Source: Clostridia bacterium
Lineage (GTDB): Bacteria > Bacillota_A > Clostridia > Christensenellales > Aristaeellaceae
Assembly: GCA_017938785.1 (NCBI GenBank)
Contig: JAGBAU010000119.1
Span: 1 to 16,981 of the forward strand
DNA: 16,981 nt
Direction of reading: 5' to 3'
Positions 6,398 to 13,775 of this stretch are shown piece by piece. The notes beneath the pieces are model-generated. The model worked only from the letters and a program-made list of their open reading frames with translations, was not told where the DNA came from and did no database searches. Position 1 is the stretch's first letter. Each line of letters opens with the position of its first letter. The position numbers were made by a program, and so were the translations under genes.

Positions 6398-6919
6398 TTA
6401 CGGATATATCTTGATTTCGGAAGTCTCGGTCCAGCCCTTGGCGGTTTCGGGAGTGGTTTCACAATTATGGTTGTCCACCAGTACGAAGCGCACATACTTG
6501 GCCTGAACGGGTGCGGGCAGTTCGATATCCTGCCAGCCCTCGGCCTTCTCCATAGGAACGCGCATCACGAAATCCCATGCGACGGATTCAATATCATCCT
6601 CCTTGCGGCGGAGCTTGCGGGGCTCGTCGGTGTTGGATACATAGATATCGATGGTCTTGGCCAGTTCATCCAGCACGGAGATGTCCAGGCCGACGTTGCG
6701 GAAGATGCGCACCTTGGAGATGGTCTGCTCCTCGCCGAAGAAGCTGAGCACGACGTTTGCGCCGCCCTCGGTGTTGGCGCCCCAGGTACCGCCGTTGCGT
6801 TCAACGTCATCACGGATCAGGTTAGCTACCCAGAAGGTGGGATCGGATTCGGTATGGCTTGCCCATTCAATGCGCGTATAGTAGGAACCATCGCGCCTTA
6901 CGCCCAAAGGATACTGCAT
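6398..6919 (-). CDS. Stand-alone F5/8-type-C (galactose-binding-like) beta-sandwich protein
   Basis: This 173-residue protein resembles a single discoidin-type beta-sandwich. Matching features are an N-terminal WASHTESD stretch, NLIRDD (33-38), ISKVRIFRN (67-75), a DIYVSN strand (91-96), and WQDIELPAPVQAKYVRFVLV (129-148) followed by TSEIKIYP at the C-terminus. Such domains usually bind glycans as modules of secreted proteins. Here there is no signal peptide, no membrane helix and no attached enzyme domain, so it should be cytoplasmic. The start follows GAGGAGG by 8 bases, and the gene begins 12 bases after the ribokinase stop. It may sense or bind the sugar handled by the operon, or be a non-catalytic partner of a neighbouring enzyme; neither is shown by sequence. 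Confidence 0.7.
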   Translation of the reverse strand: MQYPLGVRRDGSYYTRIEWASHTESDPTFWVANLIRDDVERNGGTWGANTEGGANVVLSFFGEEQTISKVRIFRNVGLDISVLDELAKTIDIYVSNTDEPRKLRRKEDDIESVAWDFVMRVPMEKAEGWQDIELPAPVQAKYVRFVLVDNHNCETTPETAKGWTETSEIKIYP

Positions 6920-6931
6920 GGCTGTTCCTCC

Positions 6932-7864
6932 TCAGATATTATAGTTCTCTTTGACCATTGCGTCAATCTCTGCACGCATGGGCATTGCAGGAGCGGTGCC
7001 CAGCTTGGTGACGGACAGTGCGCCGGTGGCATTGCCGTAGCGCAGGGCCTCGAACAGGTCCTTGCCCTCGGAGAGCGCCATCACGAAGCCGCCGTTGAAG
7101 GCGTCGCCTGCGCCGGTGGTATCGATGGCATTCACGTTCAGCCTCGGCACCAGTTCGCTCTTCACGCCATCGGTGGCGAAAGCGCCCAGGGAACCCATGG
7201 TGATGACTACGTTCTTTACGCCCTTCTCCAGGAAGACCTTGGCTGCCTTCTGGGCGTCCTCGATGGTCTTGACCTCAACGCCGGTGAGCACCTGCGCCTC
7301 AGTCTCGTTGGGGGTAACGGTATCGATCTTTGCCAGGATCTCAGCGGGAACCTCGCAAGCGGGAGCGGGATTCAGAACGATCTTGACGCCGGCATTGTGG
7401 GCGATCTCGATCACCTTTTCCTGGGCGTCAAAATTGATTTCATGCTGCAACAGCACGATGGCTGCGTTTTCGATCAGGGAGCGACACTTCTCCACCTCGT
7501 CCATGGTGATGTTGGAGCAGGCGGCGGGAACAACCACGATTTCGTTCTGCGCGGAATTCTCATCCACCAGGATCAGAGCAACGCCGGTTTCACGAACGTC
7601 GTCCTCGAGGATATAGTCGGTGTTCATGCCCTCGCTCTTGTAGAAATCCAGGGCGACCTTGCCAAACACATCCTTGCCAACCTTGGTGACCAGAGTCACG
7701 TTTGCGCCGGCGCGGTGAGCGGCTACAGCCTGGTTGGAACCCTTGCCGCCGGGGCCCATCTTAAAGGAAGAACCCAGGATGGTCTGTCCCGGCACCGGGA
7801 GACCTGCAGAACGGCTGGTGAGGTCGACAACAAAGCTGCCGAATACAACGATGGGTTTGCCCAT
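6932..7864 (-). CDS. Ribokinase-like PfkB-family kinase
   Basis: The 310-residue protein has textbook ribokinase motifs: GSFVVD at 9-14, GPGGKGSNQA at 37-46, LNPAPA at 164-169, TPNETEA at 184-190 and DTTGAGDAFNGG at 248-259 with catalytic Asp254. It would phosphorylate ribose or a similar pentose, hexose or polyol with ATP. It is closer to classical ribokinase than the operon's other kinase at 4790-5731, so the two probably act on different substrates. Its AAGGAGG ribosome binding site is embedded in the last codons of the DUF4432 gene (gap 5 bases), indicating coupled translation. The F5/8C-like gene follows after 12 bases. The symbol rbsK is not assigned because the substrate is unproven. 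Confidence 0.93.
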   Translation of the reverse strand: MGKPIVVFGSFVVDLTSRSAGLPVPGQTILGSSFKMGPGGKGSNQAVAAHRAGANVTLVTKVGKDVFGKVALDFYKSEGMNTDYILEDDVRETGVALILVDENSAQNEIVVVPAACSNITMDEVEKCRSLIENAAIVLLQHEINFDAQEKVIEIAHNAGVKIVLNPAPACEVPAEILAKIDTVTPNETEAQVLTGVEVKTIEDAQKAAKVFLEKGVKNVVITMGSLGAFATDGVKSELVPRLNVNAIDTTGAGDAFNGGFVMALSEGKDLFEALRYGNATGALSVTKLGTAPAMPMRAEIDAMVKENYNI

Positions 7865-7869
7865 GGGAA

Positions 7870-8955
7870 TTACCTCCTTCTGGCGATTTCGTTTTCAAGG
7901 GCTGCGATCTCCTCCGGGCCGTCTGCAACGCCAATCTCCAGATGGGAGAAGCGGCTCTGCATGGGCGCGAGGATCTCTTCCCCGCCCTTTTCCTTCTGTG
8001 CAATTCTGCCGATGGGATGACAGTTGCCCGGCTCAAAGGCCAGCACATACTCCGCATCCCTCAGAACCTTCCACTGCGCAATACAGGGAAGCTCGCGCAC
8101 ATTGTACTTCAGATACACTGCCAGCTCCAGTTCGTCGTTGATGAGCGCGCAGATGGTGTTGCCATCCTCATCAGCGCCCATTTCATGGAAGAACTGCTGC
8201 TCCAGATAGCCCGGCTGGGGCAGTGTGCATTTATCATAGATGTCAAATCCGGCCTTCGCATGCTCGGTTTCGCACCAGATGCGCTTGCTGGGGGCCACGA
8301 AGCGTGCACCCTCGCCCAGAACGGGATGGCCAAGATTGATGTGATAGAAGAACATGAGCATCTGGTCCATTTCACCCACGTTGGTGAATTCATCCTCGAT
8401 GCACAGCTTCTTCTCGCCCAGCCTGGTGGTGACGGTGCGGCGCAGCTGCAAATGCTCGCCGTGGAGCCGGCCTTCCTCCATGCGGCCGGATACGCTCAGG
8501 CGGTATTCTCCATCCACCCATTCCTCGCGGGTACAGACATTGTCCGCGCAGGTGTTGGAAATATCGCCGTGCAGGCCGAAGGGTACATCCTTCAAAATGC
8601 CGATATCATCCCGCACATCGGGGCCGGCATTGGTGATGCCGCAGGTGGTCAGGGCTCCGGCAAAGAAGCTCTTGAGCCACTGCATTTCACGGGCATCATG
8701 ATAGGAAGGTGCGGTTACGCCGGTCTTCGAAAGATAGGCAAGCGGAACTCCGCGATAGCGAAGTTCCGAAATGTCCATGCCGCGGCCGGGCAGCACCGTA
8801 AAGCGCAGCCCACCGCCGGTTTCCACGTCCACGGCCTCAACGCCGCTTGCCTTGCCGTCGGAAAACACGTACCGCTTGAGTCCGCAAAGCTGCTTCATGT
8901 TGCCATAGCGGCGAATGCAGGCTTCACGGCTGGATTCGGGTTTCCAGTTTTTCAT
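7870..8955 (-). CDS. DUF4432-family aldose 1-epimerase (mutarotase-like)
   Basis: This 361-residue cytoplasmic protein matches the galactose-mutarotase-like beta-sandwich of the DUF4432 group. Visible motifs are LPGRGMDISELRYRGVPLAYL (55-75), GLHGDISN (127-134), FFYHINLGHPVLGEG (202-216, His205) and FEPGNCHPIGR (307-317), which contain the likely catalytic His/Glu pair region. Such enzymes interconvert sugar anomers and typically accompany sugar kinases or dehydrogenases that need one anomer. The ATG overlaps the stop of the dehydrogenase gene by 4 bases (ATGA), and its own last codons hold the next gene's ribosome binding site. Three genes are therefore tightly coupled. The substrate is likely the operon's sugar, identity unknown. 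Confidence 0.88.
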   Translation of the reverse strand: MKNWKPESSREACIRRYGNMKQLCGLKRYVFSDGKASGVEAVDVETGGGLRFTVLPGRGMDISELRYRGVPLAYLSKTGVTAPSYHDAREMQWLKSFFAGALTTCGITNAGPDVRDDIGILKDVPFGLHGDISNTCADNVCTREEWVDGEYRLSVSGRMEEGRLHGEHLQLRRTVTTRLGEKKLCIEDEFTNVGEMDQMLMFFYHINLGHPVLGEGARFVAPSKRIWCETEHAKAGFDIYDKCTLPQPGYLEQQFFHEMGADEDGNTICALINDELELAVYLKYNVRELPCIAQWKVLRDAEYVLAFEPGNCHPIGRIAQKEKGGEEILAPMQSRFSHLEIGVADGPEEIAALENEIARRR

Positions 8956-9998
8956 TCAAAATCCACCATCACTTTTACGCGGCTCTCATTGCGGGCAGTC
9001 ACTGCTGCAAAGGCTTCCTCCACCTGGGAGAAGGGGAAGCGGTCGGTAATCATGGGGCTGAGATCCAGCTTGCCGCTCTCCAGCAGGGTCAGTACCTTGG
9101 GACCGATGTTCGGGGTGCCTGCAGCGCCGATGATCATACAGTTGCGGGCGATGATGCGGTCCAGCATCACGTGGTTCAGTTCCTGCTCATAGAAGGCGGG
9201 AATGACCAGCTTGCCGCTGCCGCGAACCAGTTCCATCACATCATTGATGAGGCTGGGTGCGCCGGTGGAGTCCATAACGATTTCGCAGCCGCGGCCGTTG
9301 GTTTCGCGCATGACCACTTCGCGCAGATCCTCCCTGGTCATGTTGACCACGATGTCTGCGCCCAGCTTCTTGGCAACTTCCAGCTTGGCGTCCTTGCGGC
9401 CGGCAACGATAGTCTTGCCGATACCCATGGCCTTGGCGACGGCCATGCCGCCCAGGGAGATGGGGCCGGTACCCACGATCAGCAGGGTGCTGGTGGCATC
9501 GAATCCGGCGCGCTCCAGGCCGTAATAACCGATGCTGGTGGGCTCGATCAGGGCTGCAACGTCCAGGCCTACATTGTCCGGAACCTTATAGGCGATGCGC
9601 TCGGGCACCAGCATGTACTCTGCAAAGCCGCCCGGCCAGCAGTTGCCGGTGGTGCCGATGGCGCGGCCGTTCAGGCAGGACTGATACTCGCCCTTGCGGC
9701 ACATTTCACACTCACCGCAGGAATAGCCGGTATCGGAGATGGCACGATCGCCAACCTTGAACTTCCAGCAGCCTTCGCCGACCTCTACAACCGTACCGGA
9801 CCATTCATGGCCCAGGCGTACGGGATAGATGGGCTCGTTGCCCTTGCCCAGGTTCAGGATGCCCTTCATGATTGCAACGTCCGTTGCGCAAACGCCGCAA
9901 TGTGCTACCTTACAAAGAATTTCGTGGGGACCCGGAACGGGCTTTTCCATTTCCACGATGCGGATTTCACCCGGCTGGTATGCAAGCAATACTTTCAT
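8952..9998 (-). CDS. Zinc-dependent medium-chain alcohol/polyol dehydrogenase
   Basis: This 348-residue NAD(P)-dependent enzyme is of the sorbitol/threonine dehydrogenase type. Catalytic zinc ligands are Cys37 (HCGVCATD), His64-Glu65 (GHEWSG) and Glu152 (LIEPTSIGYYG). A full structural zinc site is present at Cys94, Cys97, Cys100 and Cys108. The cofactor-binding turn GTGPISLGG is at 176-184. It would oxidise a secondary alcohol of a sugar or polyol, or reduce the ketone. GAGGAG lies about 9 bases before ATG. It follows SDR1 by 27 bases and overlaps the mutarotase gene by 4, which places a redox step next to anomer conversion. It is the only canonical dehydrogenase of the operon, since both SDRs lack the usual Tyr. 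Confidence 0.93.
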   Translation of the reverse strand: MKVLLAYQPGEIRIVEMEKPVPGPHEILCKVAHCGVCATDVAIMKGILNLGKGNEPIYPVRLGHEWSGTVVEVGEGCWKFKVGDRAISDTGYSCGECEMCRKGEYQSCLNGRAIGTTGNCWPGGFAEYMLVPERIAYKVPDNVGLDVAALIEPTSIGYYGLERAGFDATSTLLIVGTGPISLGGMAVAKAMGIGKTIVAGRKDAKLEVAKKLGADIVVNMTREDLREVVMRETNGRGCEIVMDSTGAPSLINDVMELVRGSGKLVIPAFYEQELNHVMLDRIIARNCMIIGAAGTPNIGPKVLTLLESGKLDLSPMITDRFPFSQVEEAFAAVTARNESRVKVMVDFE

Positions 9999-10025
9999 AT
10001 TGTCTGTCTCCTCATTCTTAGTTTT

Positions 10026-10808
10026 TTAGAAGTCTCTGGAGTAACCGCTGGTCCATGCACCATCCACGGGAATAATGGCGCCGGAGATATAGGAAGCCTC
10101 TTCGCCGGCCAGGAATGCTGCGAGGCCTGCAACTTCTTCCACCTGACCCAAGCGGCCTGCCGGAATGTGGGAAGTGATTTCTGCTTCCTTGGAAGCATCC
10201 TTGGCGATCAGTTCCTTCACATCATCATTCCAAACCTCGCCGGGAGCGATGGCGTTTACGCGGATATGCTCCGGAGCCAACTCCATGCTCATGGCCTTGC
10301 TGAAGTTGAACACGCCTGCGTTTGCGGCGGAATGTGCGCACTGCAGCTTCAGCGGGATCAGGCCGGTGGCGGAGCCCACATTAATGATGCTGCCGTGGAT
10401 ACCCAGTTCAACCATCTTATTGATCACCGGCTTGGATGCATTGAACACGCCGGTCATATTGGTGTTGATAACGGTGTTCCACAGATCGTCGTCAAACTCA
10501 TGCAGGGGCTTGCGGTTTTCAATTCTTCCGGTCACGCCTGCGCAGTTGACCAGGCAGTCTACGCGGCCGAAGATGCGCACGGCTTCATTGGCCATATTTG
10601 CACAGGACGCCTTATCGGTCACGTCCACCTGCACAGCTGCGGCTTCGCCGCCTGCGGCCTTGATCTCTGCAACAACAGCTTCCAGCTTCTCAAGGTTTCT
10701 GGCTGCGGCAATCACCTTCGCGCCCGCCTTTGAAAAGCGCCTGCAAATCGCACCGCCGATAGCGCCGCTGCCACCGGTAACGATAACTACTTTTCCGTTC
10801 AGATTCAT
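10026..10808 (-). CDS. Short-chain dehydrogenase/reductase with altered catalytic site (SDR1)
   Basis: The 260-residue protein is a classical-length Rossmann SDR. It has the NAD(P) motif TGGSGAIG (11-18), NCAG (88-91), catalytic-position Ser146 (NVGSATG) and the IAPGEV segment after strand 6. The YxxxK motif is replaced: the Tyr position is His159 and the Lys position is Asn163 (CAHSAANAG), confirmed from the codons CAT and AAC. Ordinary SDR hydride transfer would be severely weakened, so it may be a binding or structural partner, or use other chemistry. GGGAGG precedes ATG at 10808 by 10 bases; upstream in-frame Met codons lack such a site. It is the neighbour and clear paralogue of SDR2, sharing LQCA-x-x-AA-x-AGVFN and the C-terminal GYSRD ending. 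Confidence 0.92.
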   Translation of the reverse strand: MNLNGKVVIVTGGSGAIGGAICRRFSKAGAKVIAAARNLEKLEAVVAEIKAAGGEAAAVQVDVTDKASCANMANEAVRIFGRVDCLVNCAGVTGRIENRKPLHEFDDDLWNTVINTNMTGVFNASKPVINKMVELGIHGSIINVGSATGLIPLKLQCAHSAANAGVFNFSKAMSMELAPEHIRVNAIAPGEVWNDDVKELIAKDASKEAEITSHIPAGRLGQVEEVAGLAAFLAGEEASYISGAIIPVDGAWTSGYSRDF

Positions 10809-10855
10809 ATCATTTATACCTCCCAATTTTCCGATATCCGTACCGAAGGTCATCC

Positions 10856-11644
10856 TTACAGGTCTCTGTTGTAGCCGCAAATCCAGCCGCCGTCAACGGT
10901 CATAATTGCGCCGACAACGAACTTTGCGTCCTCGGAAGCGAGGTAACAGGTGGCTGCCGCGATATCATCGGGCTCACCGGGAGTACCGATCGGGAAATGG
11001 GACGTGATAGCAGCCGCCGTTTCCGGGTTTGCATAGAACAGCTCGCGGGTGCCTTCAAACATGATGGAGCCGGGAGCAATACCGTTGACGCGGATGCCGT
11101 GGGGAGCCAGTTCCAGAGCCATGGTGCGGGTCAGGTTAAATACGCCCGCCTTGGCTGCGGTGAACGCGCACTGCAGGCGAAGGGGGGTCTGGCCGACGAT
11201 GGAGCCGATATTGATGATGCTGCCGCCCTCGCCCTGAGCGAGCATCTGCTTGGCTGCCGCCTTGGAGCAATAATATACACCGTTCAGGTCAATGGATACG
11301 ATGCGATCCCACAGGTCGTCATCATACTGATGGATAGGCTTGCGGTACTGGGGGCCACCGTTGATGCCGGCATTGTTGACCATGCAGTCGAGTCTGCCAT
11401 AAATACGTACAGTTTCTGCAATCAGCTGATCTACGCTTTCCTTCTTGGAAACATCGCAGACCACTGCAGATGCTTCGCCGCCTGCTGCCTTTACAGCATC
11501 AACAGTCGCCTGAAGGGTTTTCAGGGTTCGTCCTGCAGCAACAACCTTGGCGCCGTTTGCCGCCAGCTGCAGACACATTGCGGTGCCGATGGCTCCGCCG
11601 CCGCCGGTAACAATCGCAACTTTTCCGTTCAGATCCACTTTCAT
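10856..11644 (-). CDS. Short-chain dehydrogenase/reductase lacking the catalytic Tyr (SDR2)
   Basis: This 262-residue SDR carries TGGGGAIG (13-20), NNAG (90-93), Ser148 (NIGSIVG) and the GIAPGS segment. The catalytic Tyr position is Phe161 (CAFTAAKAG, codon TTC), while Lys165 is kept. Without Tyr the normal proton relay is missing. Its C-terminus GGWICGYNRDL parallels SDR1, and the two share roughly half their residues by eye, so they are tandem duplicates that may form a heteromer. ATG at 11644 is chosen because AAGGAGA lies 9 bases upstream; an ATG at 11653 abuts the ribosome binding site. It is the first enzyme gene after the transporter genes, from which a long stem-loop at 11689-11749 separates it. 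Confidence 0.93.
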   Translation of the reverse strand: MKVDLNGKVAIVTGGGGAIGTAMCLQLAANGAKVVAAGRTLKTLQATVDAVKAAGGEASAVVCDVSKKESVDQLIAETVRIYGRLDCMVNNAGINGGPQYRKPIHQYDDDLWDRIVSIDLNGVYYCSKAAAKQMLAQGEGGSIINIGSIVGQTPLRLQCAFTAAKAGVFNLTRTMALELAPHGIRVNGIAPGSIMFEGTRELFYANPETAAAITSHFPIGTPGEPDDIAAATCYLASEDAKFVVGAIMTVDGGWICGYNRDL

Positions 11645-11688
11645 AGTTCGCATTCTCCTTGAAGTAAAATGTTGGGGTTCTCAACTGA

Positions 11689-11749
11689 CGAAAAGATGCA
11701 GCTCTTGCGCTCAAGGCAGAATTTGCCCGCACAAGAGTGCATCTTTTCG
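11689..11749 (-). other. Long stem-loop between transporter and enzyme genes
   Basis: A 12-bp perfect arm (CGAAAAGATGCA, 11689-11700, with 11738-11749) is extended by a further 6 bp (CTCTTG with CAAGAG) after a single bulged G. The loop holds a smaller GGCA/TGCC pair. On the minus strand the stem ends TCTTTTCG and lacks a clean U-tract after it. It is probably a partial terminator or RNA-processing site that lowers expression of the enzyme genes relative to the transporter. Confidence 0.65.
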
Positions 11750-11760
11750 ATATGTTTGAA

Positions 11761-12741
11761 TTATGCGGCAACCTTGCGGGACTGTCTGAAGATGTCAAAC
11801 AGAACTGCCGCTGCCATCAGGGCGCCCTGAACTGCCACACGCATGGTGGTGGGCATGCCCAGGAAGATGATTGCACTTTCTGCAACCTGAATCAGCGTGA
11901 CGCCGATGATGATGCCAAGAGGAGAGCACTTACCACCGGAGAGGGAAACACCGCCGACAACGCAGCCTGCGATTGCGCGGAACTCCCAGCCGTCGCCATT
12001 TTCCGGCAGGCCATAGCCAAGGTCCAGGGTGAACAGGATACCGGCAACACCGGAGAAGAAACCTGCCAGGGTGTAGGCCAGAACCTTCATTCTCTTTGCA
12101 TTGATACCGGCCAGGGTGGCTACCTCTGCATTGTCGCCAACGGCGCGGATGCGGCGGCCCCACAGGCTGTACTTAATGACCACGAAAATGATGACGTAGA
12201 GAACTACCATGATCCAGAAGTAGGGCAGCATGCCGGCGATGCGCTTGTCGAAGAAATCAACAAGGCCGTTCTGGATGTTGAGCTGATAGCCGTGGATGAA
12301 CAGGTAGCGTGCGCCACCGACCATATACTGGGTACCCATGGTGGCAATGAAGGCCGGAAGGCCTACATGTACAACCAGTATACCGTTGATGAAACCGATG
12401 GCCACACCGCACAGAAGGCCGATCACCAGAGCCAGGGTGATGTTCATTCCATGTTCATAAGCCATGGATGCCATCATAATGCCGGAGAAGCCGGCGATCT
12501 TACCGGTGGAAATATCGATGTTGCCGGTCATCAGCGGGAAGGATACGCCCAGAGCCACGATTGCTATGAAGGGAATCTGGGTAAACATGGCCGCAAAGTT
12601 GCTGATCGACAGGAAATCTGGGCGGAAGATAGTGGTGATGGCAACGATGATTACCAGCGGAATGAATACACTGAATTCATCGGTGCGCAGCAGACGCCGG
12701 AGGGCGTTATCATTGCTCTTTTTTACATTCGTCTGAGTCAT
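11761..12741 (-). CDS. Ribose-type ABC transporter permease (BPD_transp_2), second
   Basis: This 326-residue integral membrane protein has 8-10 hydrophobic segments and belongs to the RbsC/branched-chain permease family. The family stretch ALGVSFPLMTGNIDISTG (63-80) and the cytoplasmic ATPase-contact loop GDNAEVATLAGINAKR (202-217) are clear. GLPAFIATMGT (127-137) is also typical. It follows the first permease by 15 bases with a GGAGGG site before ATG. The two permeases differ substantially, so the channel is likely a heterodimer, as in the rhamnose and AI-2 importers. Its substrate should match the binding protein at 15477-16484. Confidence 0.95.
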   Translation of the reverse strand: MTQTNVKKSNDNALRRLLRTDEFSVFIPLVIIVAITTIFRPDFLSISNFAAMFTQIPFIAIVALGVSFPLMTGNIDISTGKIAGFSGIMMASMAYEHGMNITLALVIGLLCGVAIGFINGILVVHVGLPAFIATMGTQYMVGGARYLFIHGYQLNIQNGLVDFFDKRIAGMLPYFWIMVVLYVIIFVVIKYSLWGRRIRAVGDNAEVATLAGINAKRMKVLAYTLAGFFSGVAGILFTLDLGYGLPENGDGWEFRAIAGCVVGGVSLSGGKCSPLGIIIGVTLIQVAESAIIFLGMPTTMRVAVQGALMAAAVLFDIFRQSRKVAA

Positions 12742-12756
12742 TTTGCTTGCCCTCCT

Positions 12757-13752
12757 TTAGCGTGCGATGCGGCGCGCTTCCATCTTCTTGCGCTGGATGT
12801 CAAGGATTACCGACAGCAGCAGCAGGGCGCCGATGAGCACCAGCTGCAGGTTGGTATCCACAGACAGGATGCGCAGTGCATACCACAGGATATGGAACAG
12901 CGCAATACCGAAGCCAACGCCCAGCATGGAACCGCTACCGGCAGAGATGCCGCCGATGGCGATACAAATGATGGTACGGAATTCACGGCCATCGCCGAAG
13001 GTAGAGTTGGCAGAAGCCTTGTTAACAGCGTCGAAGATGCCGCCGATGGCTGCGAACATGCCGCAGAGCACGAAAGCGGTCATCTTTACGGCATCAGCAT
13101 TGATGCCACCCATGATGGCTGCATTTTCATTGCCGCCAACTGCGCGCAGCTTGAAGCCGTACTTGGTGCGGCGGAGCACGAAATCGCCGAGCAGCAGCAG
13201 GGCAATAAAGATGAAGAACATCCAGGAAAGACCCAGGGGACGGGCGCGGTTGAACTCGGAAATGTTCAGCGCCTTGATGGACATCGGCTCGCCCTGGCTG
13301 ATGGTAACCGCCAGGCCGCGGCAGATGAACTGGGTTGCAAGGGTGGTAATCCAGGCATCCAGCTTGAGCTTGCAGGTGCAGAAGCCGTTGACCAGGCCCA
13401 CCAGTGCGCCGGTCGCCAGGGCGATCAGCAGGCAGGGAACCAGGCCCCAGCCCCACCAGCCGCAGGCAACGCCCATCATGATGCCGGACAGGCAGCCCGC
13501 CATACCGACGGAGAGGTCTACGCAGCCGGCGATCTGAACGAAAGCCTGGCCGATGGATTCAACACCGATGAAGATGCAGCCCATGAAGATACCGGAGAAA
13601 TATTTCCAGGTGAGGAACTTGGGCTTCAGGATTGTGGTGACAACACAAAGAATCAGAATCGGAATCAGCACGCCGACTTCCGGAATCATCAGCAAATTAC
13701 CGATTTTTCCCAAAGCGGAGGGCTTTTTGGCATTTACAACTTTCTTTTCCAT
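12757..13752 (-). CDS. Ribose-type ABC transporter permease (BPD_transp_2), first
   Basis: The protein has 331 residues with a short basic N-terminus and 8-10 membrane helices. RbsC-family landmarks are AGCVDLSVGMAG (75-86), LDAWITTLATQFICRGLA (131-148) and the contact loop GGNENAAIMGGINAD (206-220). It ends in a basic tail (RKKMEARRIAR) expected on the cytoplasmic side. It starts 23 bases after the ATPase gene with a GGGGAGGG site. It pairs with the second permease to form the membrane channel for the binding protein's sugar. Confidence 0.95.
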   Translation of the reverse strand: MEKKVVNAKKPSALGKIGNLLMIPEVGVLIPILILCVVTTILKPKFLTWKYFSGIFMGCIFIGVESIGQAFVQIAGCVDLSVGMAGCLSGIMMGVACGWWGWGLVPCLLIALATGALVGLVNGFCTCKLKLDAWITTLATQFICRGLAVTISQGEPMSIKALNISEFNRARPLGLSWMFFIFIALLLLGDFVLRRTKYGFKLRAVGGNENAAIMGGINADAVKMTAFVLCGMFAAIGGIFDAVNKASANSTFGDGREFRTIICIAIGGISAGSGSMLGVGFGIALFHILWYALRILSVDTNLQLVLIGALLLLSVILDIQRKKMEARRIAR

Positions 13753-13775
13753 TCTCTCTTCTCCCTCCCCTTTTA

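Noticed and set aside
4772..8020. Very long plus-strand open frame opposite the kinase, cupin and aldolase genes
   Set aside because: It is antisense to several recognisable enzymes with ribosome binding sites, has no domain pattern, and results from GC-rich codon bias on the other strand. The same holds for the long plus-strand frames at 58-1584, 9171-10733, 11737-13779 and 15468-16517.
3309..9998. C-glycoside cleavage system (TIM-barrel isomerase plus small partner and oxidoreductase)
   Set aside because: The isomerase is a separate convergent transcript, no recognisable C-glycoside-lyase small subunit is present, and no GFO/IDH-type sugar oxidase is found.
10026..10808. SDR1 as a pseudogene
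   Set aside because: The frame is intact at normal length with a good ribosome binding site, and other SDR motifs are preserved; only the YxxxK residues differ.
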